From Vibrio penaeicida (lineage in GTDB: Bacteria; Pseudomonadota; Gammaproteobacteria; Enterobacterales; Vibrionaceae): DNA of 64,000 bases. The notes under the pieces are model-generated. The model was not told where the DNA came from, made no database searches, and saw only the letters and a list, made by a program, of their open reading frames with translations. The stretch covers positions 682,001 to 746,000 of the forward strand of contig NZ_AP025144.1 of assembly GCF_019977755.1 (NCBI RefSeq). The letters are read 5' to 3'. A program made the translations under genes and the position numbers. Below, piece by piece: positions 37,853 through 46,391 of the stretch (position 1 is its first letter; every line of letters starts with the position of its first letter).

Positions 37853-38740
37853 TTACTCGCTTTTATCTTCACTGCTCTCTTTCACATCGTTTGTCAGTTC
37901 AAATACTTGATTGTCAATCAAGCGAGCTTTTCCTAAGTAGGCGGAAATTAGGATGACAGCCTGAGACGATTCACTCTTAATAGGTTGAAGCGTTTGAGCA
38001 TCCCGAATAAAAATTTCATCAGGCTGCAAGTCGGCAGCGCGCAACTGATCATTGGCATCTTCGATGATGGAAGCATAATCATCTCGCCCACCACGAATTT
38101 GGCTGCTGATCCAGCGCATGGTACGAGCAACGACAGGTGCTCTCTGACGTTCGTCAATGGTAAGTAAAGAGTTGCGAGAACTCATTGCCAAACCATCCAT
38201 TTCACGGACGGTAGGTACACCAATAATCTCAATATCCATGGCGAGATCGATGACCATTTGACGGATAATGCCAAGTTGTTGAAAGTCTTTTTCGCCAAAG
38301 CATGCGATATCTGGCTGAACAATGTTGAACAACTTAGCAACGATGGTTGATACGCCTTTGAAATGTCCTGGGCGCGATGCGCCTTCAAGCATATGAGACA
38401 GCCCTGGAACTTCTACATATGTTTGTTTATCGAGACCTTCCGGATACATGATTTCCGGTGTTGGCGTAAACACAAACTCGACCGATTCACCGTTCAGCTT
38501 GCTCAAATCTTCTTCAAGCGTGCGCGGGTAGTTATTTAAGTCGTCCGTGCGTTCAAATTGCATCGGGTTAACAAAAATACTTGCCACCACAATGTCGGCG
38601 TGCTCACGAGCCTTTCGCACAAGTGTAAGATGCCCTTCGTGCAAGTTGCCCATGGTTGGCACAAATGCAATACGACGACCATCGCGTTTACACTGTTTGA
38701 TTTGTTCTCTAAGGGATGCAATATCAGTGAAAGTTTGCAT
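37853..38740 (-). CDS. panC: Pantothenate synthetase
   Basis: 295 residues, slightly longer than E. coli (283) because of an acidic C-terminal tail ending KESSEDKSE. It joins pantoate and beta-alanine using ATP. Conserved segments are [17 protein letters not shown] (HIGH-like ATP site), [22 protein letters not shown] and MSSRNSLLT (the KMSKS-like loop). It is nine bases after panB on the same strand, so the two are cotranscribed. Confidence 0.96.
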   Translation of the reverse strand: MQTFTDIASLREQIKQCKRDGRRIAFVPTMGNLHEGHLTLVRKAREHADIVVASIFVNPMQFERTDDLNNYPRTLEEDLSKLNGESVEFVFTPTPEIMYPEGLDKQTYVEVPGLSHMLEGASRPGHFKGVSTIVAKLFNIVQPDIACFGEKDFQQLGIIRQMVIDLAMDIEIIGVPTVREMDGLAMSSRNSLLTIDERQRAPVVARTMRWISSQIRGGRDDYASIIEDANDQLRAADLQPDEIFIRDAQTLQPIKSESSQAVILISAYLGKARLIDNQVFELTNDVKESSEDKSE

Positions 38741-38749
38741 TATGTTTCC

Positions 38750-39544
38750 TTACTCAAAGGTGTGCTCGACACCTGGGAAAATCTGATTTTGTACATCGTC
38801 CTTGTACTTCGTAATGGCTTTACGAATATCACCAGTTTCAGCTAGGAAGTTCTTGGAGAATTTTGGCATGTAGTTGGCTGCAATACCAAACATATCATGC
38901 ATCACTAATATTTGACCGTCAGTATCCGGACCCGCACCAATACCAATCACTGGAATCGTTAGGCTTTCGGTAATACGCTTCGCAAGAGAGGCTGGAACGC
39001 ATTCCAGCACTAGAAGTTGTGCACCTGCGTTTTGGAGAGCAATCGCATCTTGTACCATTTGCTCGGCACGCTCGGCATCACGACCTTGAATTTTAAAGCC
39101 ACCAAAAATATTGACAGATTGCGGAGTCAAACCAAGGTGAGCGCAGACAGGTACAGAGCGTTCTGTCAACATGCTGATGGTATCAGCGAGCCAAGTTCCA
39201 CCCTCAACTTTGACCATGTTTGCTCCCGCCTGCATGAGCTTAGCGGCGTTTTCGCAAGCTTGCTCAGGGGTTGCATAGGTCATGAACGGCATGTCAGCCA
39301 GCAAAAGACTGCTTGGGCTTCCGGCGCGTACACATCGAGTATGGTAAGCAATGTCATCAATGGTGACGGGCAATGTCGAGCTTTCACCTTGGAGTACCAT
39401 TCCCAATGAATCACCAACCAAAAGCAGTGGCATTTCTTGCTCTTCAAACAATTGGGCGAAGCTGGCATCGTACGCAGTCGATGTAGCGAATTTTTGACCT
39501 TCTTGCTTCCAGGTCATGAGCGTATTAATAGTGACGTTTTTCAT
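38750..39544 (-). CDS. panB: 3-methyl-2-oxobutanoate hydroxymethyltransferase
   Basis: 264 residues. It makes ketopantoate from 2-oxoisovalerate, the first committed step to pantothenate. The TIM-barrel metal site is in [13 protein letters not shown], with DMPFMTY and KVEGG further on. The C-terminal [19 protein letters not shown] is intact. It is expressed with panC, with folK 23 bases upstream on the same strand. Confidence 0.96.
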   Translation of the reverse strand: MKNVTINTLMTWKQEGQKFATSTAYDASFAQLFEEQEMPLLLVGDSLGMVLQGESSTLPVTIDDIAYHTRCVRAGSPSSLLLADMPFMTYATPEQACENAAKLMQAGANMVKVEGGTWLADTISMLTERSVPVCAHLGLTPQSVNIFGGFKIQGRDAERAEQMVQDAIALQNAGAQLLVLECVPASLAKRITESLTIPVIGIGAGPDTDGQILVMHDMFGIAANYMPKFSKNFLAETGDIRKAITKYKDDVQNQIFPGVEHTFE

Positions 39545-39567
39545 TTTATATCCTTATTAGGGGCAAC

Positions 39568-40053
39568 TTATGACGACCAGATGTTGAGACCATTACGGTC
39601 AGTTTGCTCCAACAATGTCTGCAGTTGCGTCCCGTCAGGGAGAGTTAAACGTGGTGCGATTTCAGCGAGTGGGTAGAGAACAAATTCTCTTACCTTCATT
39701 CCATAGTGTGGAACGGTGAGACGCTCTGAATCGATCACCTCATTGCCGTATAAGATGATATCTAAATCGAGGGTTCTTGGTCCCCATCGCTCATCTTTAC
39801 GGACACGCCCTTGCTCTAGCTCGATTGTTTGAGTGCAATCGAGAAGTTCAAGTGGCGTCAAACTGGTTTTTAATTCAACCACGGCATTGATGTAGTCGGG
39901 TTGATTCTGTGGTCCCATTGGCGTACTGCTATACAGGGAAGAAGTGCAAACAAATTCAGAATTTGGAATGTCTTTAAGCGCTTCGATTCCCTGTTTTGCC
40001 TGAGTGACGGGATCAGATAAATTGCTGCCAACAGCGATGTATACGGTAATCAT
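39568..40053 (-). CDS. folK: 6-hydroxymethyl-7,8-dihydropterin pyrophosphokinase
   Basis: 161 residues. The canonical [44 protein letters not shown] with both metal Asp residues and the Trp and Arg of loop 3, and VPHYGMKVREF with the active-site His and Arg. It transfers pyrophosphate from ATP to the pterin in folate synthesis. It overlaps pcnB by four bases and precedes panB, as in E. coli. It is the functional partner of the altered paralogue at 31679. Confidence 0.96.
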   Translation of the reverse strand: MITVYIAVGSNLSDPVTQAKQGIEALKDIPNSEFVCTSSLYSSTPMGPQNQPDYINAVVELKTSLTPLELLDCTQTIELEQGRVRKDERWGPRTLDLDIILYGNEVIDSERLTVPHYGMKVREFVLYPLAEIAPRLTLPDGTQLQTLLEQTDRNGLNIWSS

Positions 40054-41432
40054 TCCTGTGGCTTTCTTTTTTTGTTTCTGTACGTCTTACGTCGGCGTTG
40101 CCCAGTACTTGAACCACCTAATTCGTTCACCATAGCTTGGCGCATATTGCGACCTGCATTTTGGTAAGTTTGCCACCATTTCGCCAACTCTTTGGTGTCA
40201 CCTTGCTCGACTTCACCACGCATTTCAAGGAAATCAAAACCCGCACGGAACTTGTTCAACTCAAGTAGGCGAGTTGCTCGCTTACCATTGCGTCTTGGTA
40301 ATCGTAGCTGGAGCTGCCATATCTCTCGAATGGTTGCTGTGTGGCGTCTTGGTATCGCAAGGCTTCTAACTTGTTCATCTAGAATCATATTACTGGCTTC
40401 CATGATGGCGTCGTAGTAAGCGAAATTTCGCTTTTCCATCAATCGTTCAGCAAGTTGATTCAGTGGGTACCAAAGTAACGCTGCAAACATGAAGGCAGGG
40501 TTGATTCGTTTGCCATCTTGGATGCGTTTGTCTGTAGATTCCAATACTAGCTCAATCATTTTTTCGGTTGGGCTTTCTTGTTCTTCAGTAAATTCGCGAG
40601 CAATTTCAGGGAACAATGGTTGGAAAAGATCGTACTCACGTAACAAGTGGTAGGTTTCCAATCCGTAGCCTGACTGCAGTAGTTTTAGTGACTCTTCAAA
40701 CAATCGCGCTGCTGGGATGTCTTGCAGTAAGTGCGCCAGCTCTTTGATTGGAGCTGCTGTGCCTTCACAGATATCCATGTCCAACTTCGCGGCAAAACGA
40801 ACAGCACGAAGCATTCGAACCGGATCTTCTCGGTAGCGTGTTTCTGGATCGCCGATGAGGCGGATTAGCCCATCATCAAGATCATCAATACCGCCAGCAT
40901 AATCGTGAATACTGTAATCGGCAATGTTGTAATACATTGCATTGACAGTGAAATCACGTCGTTCAGCGTCTTCATCTATGGTGCCATACACATTATCACG
41001 AAGCAGCATGCCTTCTTTAGACTGCGCAGCAACGTTTTTAGTCGGTTCTTGATGATGACCACGGAAAGTGGCAACTTCTATGATATCGCGCCCAAACATA
41101 ATGTGCGCAAGGCGGAATCTACGACCAATTAAACGGCAGTTTCTGAACAGGCTTTTTATCTGTTCTGGAGTGGCGTTAGTCGCGATATCAAAATCTTTTG
41201 GCTGTTCGCCTAATAAAAGGTCACGTACACCACCACCTACCAGAAACGCATCGTATCCAGCATTATGCAGGCGGTAGAGCACTTTCAGTGCATTGTCGCT
41301 TATCTGTTTGCGAGAAATGTTGTGATCTTCTCGTGTAATAATATTCAGAGTAATTTCTCCGTTTGAGCGACTATTTTGTTGGCCCTTGCTGGTAAGGATT
41401 TTACGGCAAAAGCGAGTAACTTGACTAAAAAT
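40050..41432 (-). CDS. pcnB: Poly(A) polymerase I, initiated at an AUU codon
   Basis: 460 residues if it starts at ATT 41432, against 465 in E. coli. It adds poly(A) tails that speed RNA decay. The nucleotidyltransferase head has LVGGGVRDLLLG and KDFDIATNATPEQ with the catalytic Asp pair, then RRDFTVNAMYY and a basic C-terminal tail. Translation of 41432-41283 gives FCRKIL and ITREDHNISRKQISDNALKV, which match the E. coli N-terminus, so the GTG at 41282 is not the start. No ATG, GTG or TTG lies between the in-frame stop four codons upstream and position 41283. GAGGTG precedes ATT. E. coli pcnB is also known to start at AUU. Confidence 0.92.
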   Translation of the reverse strand: MFSQVTRFCRKILTSKGQQNSRSNGEITLNIITREDHNISRKQISDNALKVLYRLHNAGYDAFLVGGGVRDLLLGEQPKDFDIATNATPEQIKSLFRNCRLIGRRFRLAHIMFGRDIIEVATFRGHHQEPTKNVAAQSKEGMLLRDNVYGTIDEDAERRDFTVNAMYYNIADYSIHDYAGGIDDLDDGLIRLIGDPETRYREDPVRMLRAVRFAAKLDMDICEGTAAPIKELAHLLQDIPAARLFEESLKLLQSGYGLETYHLLREYDLFQPLFPEIAREFTEEQESPTEKMIELVLESTDKRIQDGKRINPAFMFAALLWYPLNQLAERLMEKRNFAYYDAIMEASNMILDEQVRSLAIPRRHTATIREIWQLQLRLPRRNGKRATRLLELNKFRAGFDFLEMRGEVEQGDTKELAKWWQTYQNAGRNMRQAMVNELGGSSTGQRRRKTYRNKKRKPQE

Positions 41433-41480
41433 AGCCCACCTCTATTACGTTTGTGCTCAAAAATTGCGGCTAATAATAGC

Positions 41481-42389
41481 TTAGCTGTCCTTGTTTGAGA
41501 ATGGGGACGTGATTTTGATCTTGTCTGGTAACTGTTTTAAGTGCCAGTTTTCGATGCCCCATTGCAGTATTTCTTCTTGAGTAGCCTGCTCTAATTCTTT
41601 TGTAATATCAAAGCCTAAGAAGCTCATTGCTAGCAATGTTTCAGGTTTGGGATTGTCTTGGCGAATACCCTCAGCACGATTCTGCTTCGATAGCTTATTT
41701 CCTCTATCATCAACGGCTAACGGCAGGTGTAAGTATTGAACCGGTGTTTTTTTAAGCATTTGATATAAGCTGATTTGGCGACCTGTAGGTTCGATTAAGT
41801 CGGCTCCACGAACCACTTCCGTTACGCCCTGATGAATATCATCTAAAACAACCGCAAGGTTATAAGCAAATAAACCATCTCGTCGCTTAATAATAAAGTC
41901 CTCTTGTGCTAAAGAGGCTGGAATGGGTATTGAACCGTGTCGCAAATCGTTGAACTCAGTCACAGGGTGCGTCATGGTAAGTCGCACGGCACAGGGTTGA
42001 TCGTTGAGCAATTTTTTTGCTCTGCAAGTACCAGGATAAAAACCACCCGCTTCTTTTATCTGCTTTCGACTACATTCGCAGTAATACGCCACTCCATCTT
42101 TTAACCACTGATCTATTTGTGCTTGGTAGGCGTTGTGGCGTTGACTTTGATAAATGACTTCGTCATCCCAAAATAGGTGATATTTTTCGAGAGTCGATAG
42201 AATCAAACCCGCCGCGCCAATCATTTCTCTGGGTGGATCGAGATCTTCCATTCGAACCAACCACTTTCCATGTAGGGACTTAGCTTGGAAGTAGCTACCC
42301 AAAGCGGCAATAAGTGAGCCAAAATGAAGAGGACCAGATGGGGATGGGGCAAAGCGCCCTATGTAATTGGATTTACTCATGGTATTCAT
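41481..42389 (-). CDS. gluQ: Glutamyl-Q tRNA(Asp) synthetase
   Basis: 302 residues from ATG 42389; ATG 42380 is equally possible, and neither has a good ribosome-binding site. It attaches glutamate to the queuosine base of tRNA-Asp. It resembles a truncated glutamyl-tRNA synthetase without the anticodon-binding domain. The HIGH-like motif is APSPSGPLHFGSL, the KMSKS position reads NKLSKQNRA, and the zinc site is YCECSRK with GTCRAK. It follows dksA with a terminator in between whose U-run abuts the start. Confidence 0.92.
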   Translation of the reverse strand: MNTMSKSNYIGRFAPSPSGPLHFGSLIAALGSYFQAKSLHGKWLVRMEDLDPPREMIGAAGLILSTLEKYHLFWDDEVIYQSQRHNAYQAQIDQWLKDGVAYYCECSRKQIKEAGGFYPGTCRAKKLLNDQPCAVRLTMTHPVTEFNDLRHGSIPIPASLAQEDFIIKRRDGLFAYNLAVVLDDIHQGVTEVVRGADLIEPTGRQISLYQMLKKTPVQYLHLPLAVDDRGNKLSKQNRAEGIRQDNPKPETLLAMSFLGFDITKELEQATQEEILQWGIENWHLKQLPDKIKITSPFSNKDS

Positions 42390-42390
42390 C

Positions 42391-42418
42391 AAAAAAGGGA
42401 GCGAATCGGCTCCCTTTT
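42391..42418 (-). terminator. Terminator between dksA and gluQ
   Basis: Minus-strand AAAAGGGAGC / GCTCCCTTTTTT hairpin with the U-run ending directly at the gluQ start. In Shigella and E. coli a terminator in the same place limits gluQ expression. Confidence 0.85.
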
Positions 42419-42441
42419 ATCCTTGCTTTAGCGCAGCTGAA

Positions 42442-42891
42442 TTAGCCTTGCATTTGTCTTTCTTTCATTTCAGCAAGCGTTTTACAATCGATACACAAAT
42501 CAGCAGTTGGGCGAGCTTCTAAACGACGGATGCCAATTTCAACACCACAAGATTCACAGTAACCAAAGTCACCATCTTCGATTTTATCAAGCGTCTTCTC
42601 AATTTTTTTAATCAGGCGGCGCTCACGATCTCGGTTACGCAGCTCTAAACTAAATTCTTCTTCTTGTGAAGCACGGTCAACAGGATCTGGAAAGTTTGAT
42701 GCTTCATCTTGCATGTGATGCACAGTGCGATCGACTTCTTCCCTGAGCTGATTGCGCCAAGCGTCTAAAATCTTTGTAAAGTGAGCTAACTGCTCAGGTG
42801 ACATGTACTCTTCACCTGGCTTTTCTTGGTAAGGCTCAACCCCTGCAATTGCTAGGATGCCTAGCGTTTTTCTTTTGTTACTTTCTGGCAT
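42442..42891 (-). CDS. dksA: RNA polymerase-binding transcription factor DksA
   Basis: 149 residues, full length. It enters the RNA polymerase secondary channel and, with ppGpp, shifts transcription away from rRNA. The coiled coil (about 35-108) carries the tip motif DxxDxA at Asp69, Asp72, Ala74. The zinc finger uses Cys112, Cys115, Cys133 and Cys136 (YCESCG and DLCIDC). All key residues are present. It is followed by a terminator and gluQ. Confidence 0.97.
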   Translation of the reverse strand: MPESNKRKTLGILAIAGVEPYQEKPGEEYMSPEQLAHFTKILDAWRNQLREEVDRTVHHMQDEASNFPDPVDRASQEEEFSLELRNRDRERRLIKKIEKTLDKIEDGDFGYCESCGVEIGIRRLEARPTADLCIDCKTLAEMKERQMQG

Positions 42892-43016
42892 ACAGCATCT
42901 CCTACTTACACCTTTTTGACTGACCAGCAGACAAATTAAGGCGGGTATCTATAGCAGAAAGAAAAGCTGGTGGCAACGACTCGTAATAGTGGGCCCTTGC
43001 CATTGTGAAGTTCGCA

Positions 43017-43736
43017 TCATTTTTCATTGTTGTTGATAAATTCAACATTTTGAATCAGTTGCATTTCACGTTCAGAGAGTTTGGCTTTGTAGCACAATAT
43101 CTCCACGCCACTTTCTTTCGCTTGATTTAACAGTTGTGAATATTTCGCATCTATATGGTGTGCTGAAGACACTTTTTCAATACCAGTATGTAAAACAGTA
43201 AAAAAAAGTACGGCTCTGCTTCCATTTTTTGAGACTTCCATCAACTCGCGAAGGTGCTTTTGTCCTCGCGTTGTGACTGCATCAGGAAAATAGCCTTGTC
43301 CATTTTCCTCTAATAAAGTCACACTTTTCACTTCAATATAGCACTTCGGGCGATCTTCGCTTTCTAGAAGGACATCGATGCGGCTGTTTTCACTACCGTA
43401 TTTCACTTCTGTTCTCAAAGAGTCGTACCCAATTAGCTCGGGAATGCGACCTTGTTTGATTGCTTCAACCACCAATGCATTGGGTTTAGCTGTATTGATG
43501 CATATCATGTCGCCTTGAGCATTTTGTGAAAGCTCCCAACTGTATGGGTATTTTCTTTTCGGGTTATCGGATACGGAATACCAAATTGTATTGCCGGGAT
43601 CGGCGCAACCGGTCATTGCTCCTGTATTGGCGCAATGGATGGTGGTAACGGAGCCGTCATCCAGTTCTATATCTGCCAGAAAGCGTTTGTATCTTTTGAT
43701 TAACGTTGCGCGTTGTAATGGTGAAGTAAATTCCAT
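43017..43736 (-). CDS. sfsA: Sugar fermentation stimulation protein SfsA
   Basis: 239 residues from ATG 43736, chosen because [20 protein letters not shown] matches the E. coli start; the 13 residues upstream do not fit. It contains the SfsA segments [37 protein letters not shown] and [16 protein letters not shown]. The E-V-K and D-A-x-T-x-R-G-x-K-H features resemble a restriction-like nuclease core. The function is poorly defined; in E. coli it boosts maltose genes. Upstream of dksA, as in E. coli. Confidence 0.93.
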   Translation of the reverse strand: MEFTSPLQRATLIKRYKRFLADIELDDGSVTTIHCANTGAMTGCADPGNTIWYSVSDNPKRKYPYSWELSQNAQGDMICINTAKPNALVVEAIKQGRIPELIGYDSLRTEVKYGSENSRIDVLLESEDRPKCYIEVKSVTLLEENGQGYFPDAVTTRGQKHLRELMEVSKNGSRAVLFFTVLHTGIEKVSSAHHIDAKYSQLLNQAKESGVEILCYKAKLSEREMQLIQNVEFINNNEK

Positions 43737-43928
43737 AAGTCGTCGTTTGGGGTTTGATACTGTTATTATGTACAATGCTTTGGTGAGAACTCACTGTATT
43801 TAAAAACGAATGACTTTACCGTGTGTCATTTAAAAATACGTTATTAAAGAGCATGTGAGTATCATGTCTCACCTTGCATCAAGAATACGGTTTGTAAACC
43901 AAACCCATTACAGCACAAGGATCTCTCA

Positions 43929-46391
43929 TTGTCACAATCCTCTAAGTTACCGCTCCCGATAGAAGCCGTTCTTCCTGAATTGTTGGTTGCATTAAGAACA
44001 CAACACCAAGTGGTGCTAAAAGCTGAGCCAGGGGCAGGGAAATCAACTCATCTGCCTTTACAGCTGCTTAAGCAAAATGTGGTGGAAGGCAAAATTATCA
44101 TGCTGGAACCTCGGCGATTGGCTGCGCGAAACATTGCCACTTATCTCGCTAAGCAATTAGGAGAGAAGGTAGGTGAGACCGTTGGGTACCGTGTTCGTGG
44201 AGAAAAGAGAACAAGTAAAAACACGCATTTAGAAGTGGTTACTGAAGGTATTTTGACACGGATGATTCAGTCTGATCCCGAGCTGACTGGTGTTGCGATG
44301 GTCATTTTTGATGAATTCCATGAGCGCAGTATCCACGCGGACACCAGTTTGGCATTTTGCTTGGAGATCCAAGAAGTATTTAGAGAAGACCTAACATTGC
44401 TTGTTATGTCTGCGACACTTGATGAAATGGCGTTAAAGGGGTTGTTGCCTTCGGCTTCTTATATTGAATCTGACGGGCGAGGCTACCCTATTGAATACCG
44501 ATATGCGCCGCTGATGCCCAATGACAGATTGACAGCAGCTGTGGCAAAACAGATTCGCTCTCTTCTTAATAGTGAAGACGGGTCTATCTTGGTTTTTTTA
44601 CCAGGAGCAGGTGCTATCAATCAAGTTATCGAATTACTAAGCGAACTTGATTCTGACGTAGATGTATTCCCGTTGTTCGGTCAATTAACGTTTGCTGAGC
44701 AGCAACAGGCTATTTCTCCTGTAGAGCAGGGAAAAAGAAAGGTTGTGTTAGCGACGAATATTGCGGAAACCAGTTTGACCATTGAGGGAATTCGCATTGT
44801 TATCGACAGCGGTTTGGAGCGTTTTGCCAGTTTTCAGTTAAAAACAGGCATCACTCGATTAGAACAACAAAGGATTGCACAGTCCTCTGCTCATCAACGT
44901 GCCGGTCGTGCTGGCAGGCTAGAACCTGGTATTTGTGTGCGTATGTACAGCGAGCAGCAATTCCAACAACAACCCAAAGTACCAGAGCCAGAAATCCTTC
45001 GGAGCGACTTGTCTTCTGTGTTGCTTGAAATGCTTCAATGGGGGAGTGACGCATTTTCATGCTCGCATTGGCTTAATGTGCCAACCAAAGCTGCCATTGA
45101 TACCGCAAAAGATCTGCTCAATCAGCTCGATTTACTGAGTGATTCTGGCACTTTGTCTGTGCTAGGAAAACAGGCGCAGGCGCTGGGTACCGACCCAAGG
45201 ACTGCTGCCATGTTATTAAAAGCCCATTCGAAAGGAGCAGCTTATTTGCAGTGTGCGGTAACGCTAACGGCTTTGATAGAAGAACCAGAGCGGCAAGGTG
45301 ATAACTTGATGCATGCCTTACAACGTTTTAAAGACGGGCATCACCAAAAACAAAAGAAAGTACAAACCAGAATGTCGAGTTTAGCTGCTAGGTTTAGTTC
45401 GGTTTTAAAAGGGAGTACTGATGAATCACTTGCAGGTGAATGTCTTTGCTGGGCTTACCCCGACAGAATTGCTAGGCAAAGAAAACCAGAAAGTGAGAAC
45501 TACCTATTGGCGAACGGGCATGGCGCGCAAGTCGATTCATTGTCTTCGTTAGTGAAAAGTGAGTACTTGGTTGTCGTGGATCTGATGAAGAGCCACCGTA
45601 GTGACAGCCAAGTGTATCTAGCTTGCCCGCTGGATGTTGTACCTAAAAGTAGAGTGAATCAAGCCACTTATGTGTATTGGGATGACAAAAAAGGAGAGCT
45701 TTTAGCAGAGGAAAGGCTGCAAATAGGTGCTATTGTGCTAGAAAGCAAACCAACCCAAAACATCAGTGAGCAACAAAAGTCCAACGCATTGTTGGATTAC
45801 ATCCGTGAAAGGGGCACTCATGCTCTCCCTTGGTCGGACAAATCAGAGCGTTTACTTCAACGTATTCGATGCGGCCAGGCATGGATGGAGGAAGAAACAT
45901 GGCCGGACGTCTCAGATTCGGGCTTGCTTGATAATCTGACAGAGTGGCTGTTGCCATTTATGAACGGTGTTTCTAACATGAAGACCCTAAAAAAGGTCGA
46001 TATACATCAAGCGCTCACTGCCTACTTGGGTTGGCCATTGAACCAGAAAATCGATGAGTGGTTGCCGGAGCGGTATACATTGCCTACAGGGCAAAGTCGG
46101 CAAATTGATTATCAAGAAGGAAAGCCGCCAATGCTTTCAGTCAGAGTACAGGAGGTGTTTGGTGAACAAGCTTCTCCAACAGTGGCGAGTGGGCGGGTTT
46201 CGGTGGTGTTAGAACTGCTTTCTCCTGCTCGACGACCGATTCAAATAACGCAAGATTTAGCCGCGTTTTGGCAGGGCTCGTATCACGAAGTAAAAAAAGA
46301 AATGAAAGGGCGTTACCCTAAACATCCTTGGCCGGATGATCCGGCTAACCATGTGGCGACAACAAAAACCAAACGACAGTTGAATTCATGA
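43929..46391 (+). CDS. hrpB: ATP-dependent helicase HrpB
   Basis: 820 residues. A DEAH/RHA-type superfamily 2 helicase. Walker A is EPGAGKSTHLP near 38, motif II reads DEFH (IFDEFHERS), motif III is MSATLD, and motif VI is HQRAGRAGRLEPG. A helical HA2-like part and the HrpB C-terminal domain follow. The role in bacteria is not clear. The TTG start at 43929 has AGGA at proper spacing. It overlaps mrcB by four bases, the same order as in E. coli. Confidence 0.95.
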   Translation: MSQSSKLPLPIEAVLPELLVALRTQHQVVLKAEPGAGKSTHLPLQLLKQNVVEGKIIMLEPRRLAARNIATYLAKQLGEKVGETVGYRVRGEKRTSKNTHLEVVTEGILTRMIQSDPELTGVAMVIFDEFHERSIHADTSLAFCLEIQEVFREDLTLLVMSATLDEMALKGLLPSASYIESDGRGYPIEYRYAPLMPNDRLTAAVAKQIRSLLNSEDGSILVFLPGAGAINQVIELLSELDSDVDVFPLFGQLTFAEQQQAISPVEQGKRKVVLATNIAETSLTIEGIRIVIDSGLERFASFQLKTGITRLEQQRIAQSSAHQRAGRAGRLEPGICVRMYSEQQFQQQPKVPEPEILRSDLSSVLLEMLQWGSDAFSCSHWLNVPTKAAIDTAKDLLNQLDLLSDSGTLSVLGKQAQALGTDPRTAAMLLKAHSKGAAYLQCAVTLTALIEEPERQGDNLMHALQRFKDGHHQKQKKVQTRMSSLAARFSSVLKGSTDESLAGECLCWAYPDRIARQRKPESENYLLANGHGAQVDSLSSLVKSEYLVVVDLMKSHRSDSQVYLACPLDVVPKSRVNQATYVYWDDKKGELLAEERLQIGAIVLESKPTQNISEQQKSNALLDYIRERGTHALPWSDKSERLLQRIRCGQAWMEEETWPDVSDSGLLDNLTEWLLPFMNGVSNMKTLKKVDIHQALTAYLGWPLNQKIDEWLPERYTLPTGQSRQIDYQEGKPPMLSVRVQEVFGEQASPTVASGRVSVVLELLSPARRPIQITQDLAAFWQGSYHEVKKEMKGRYPKHPWPDDPANHVATTKTKRQLNS

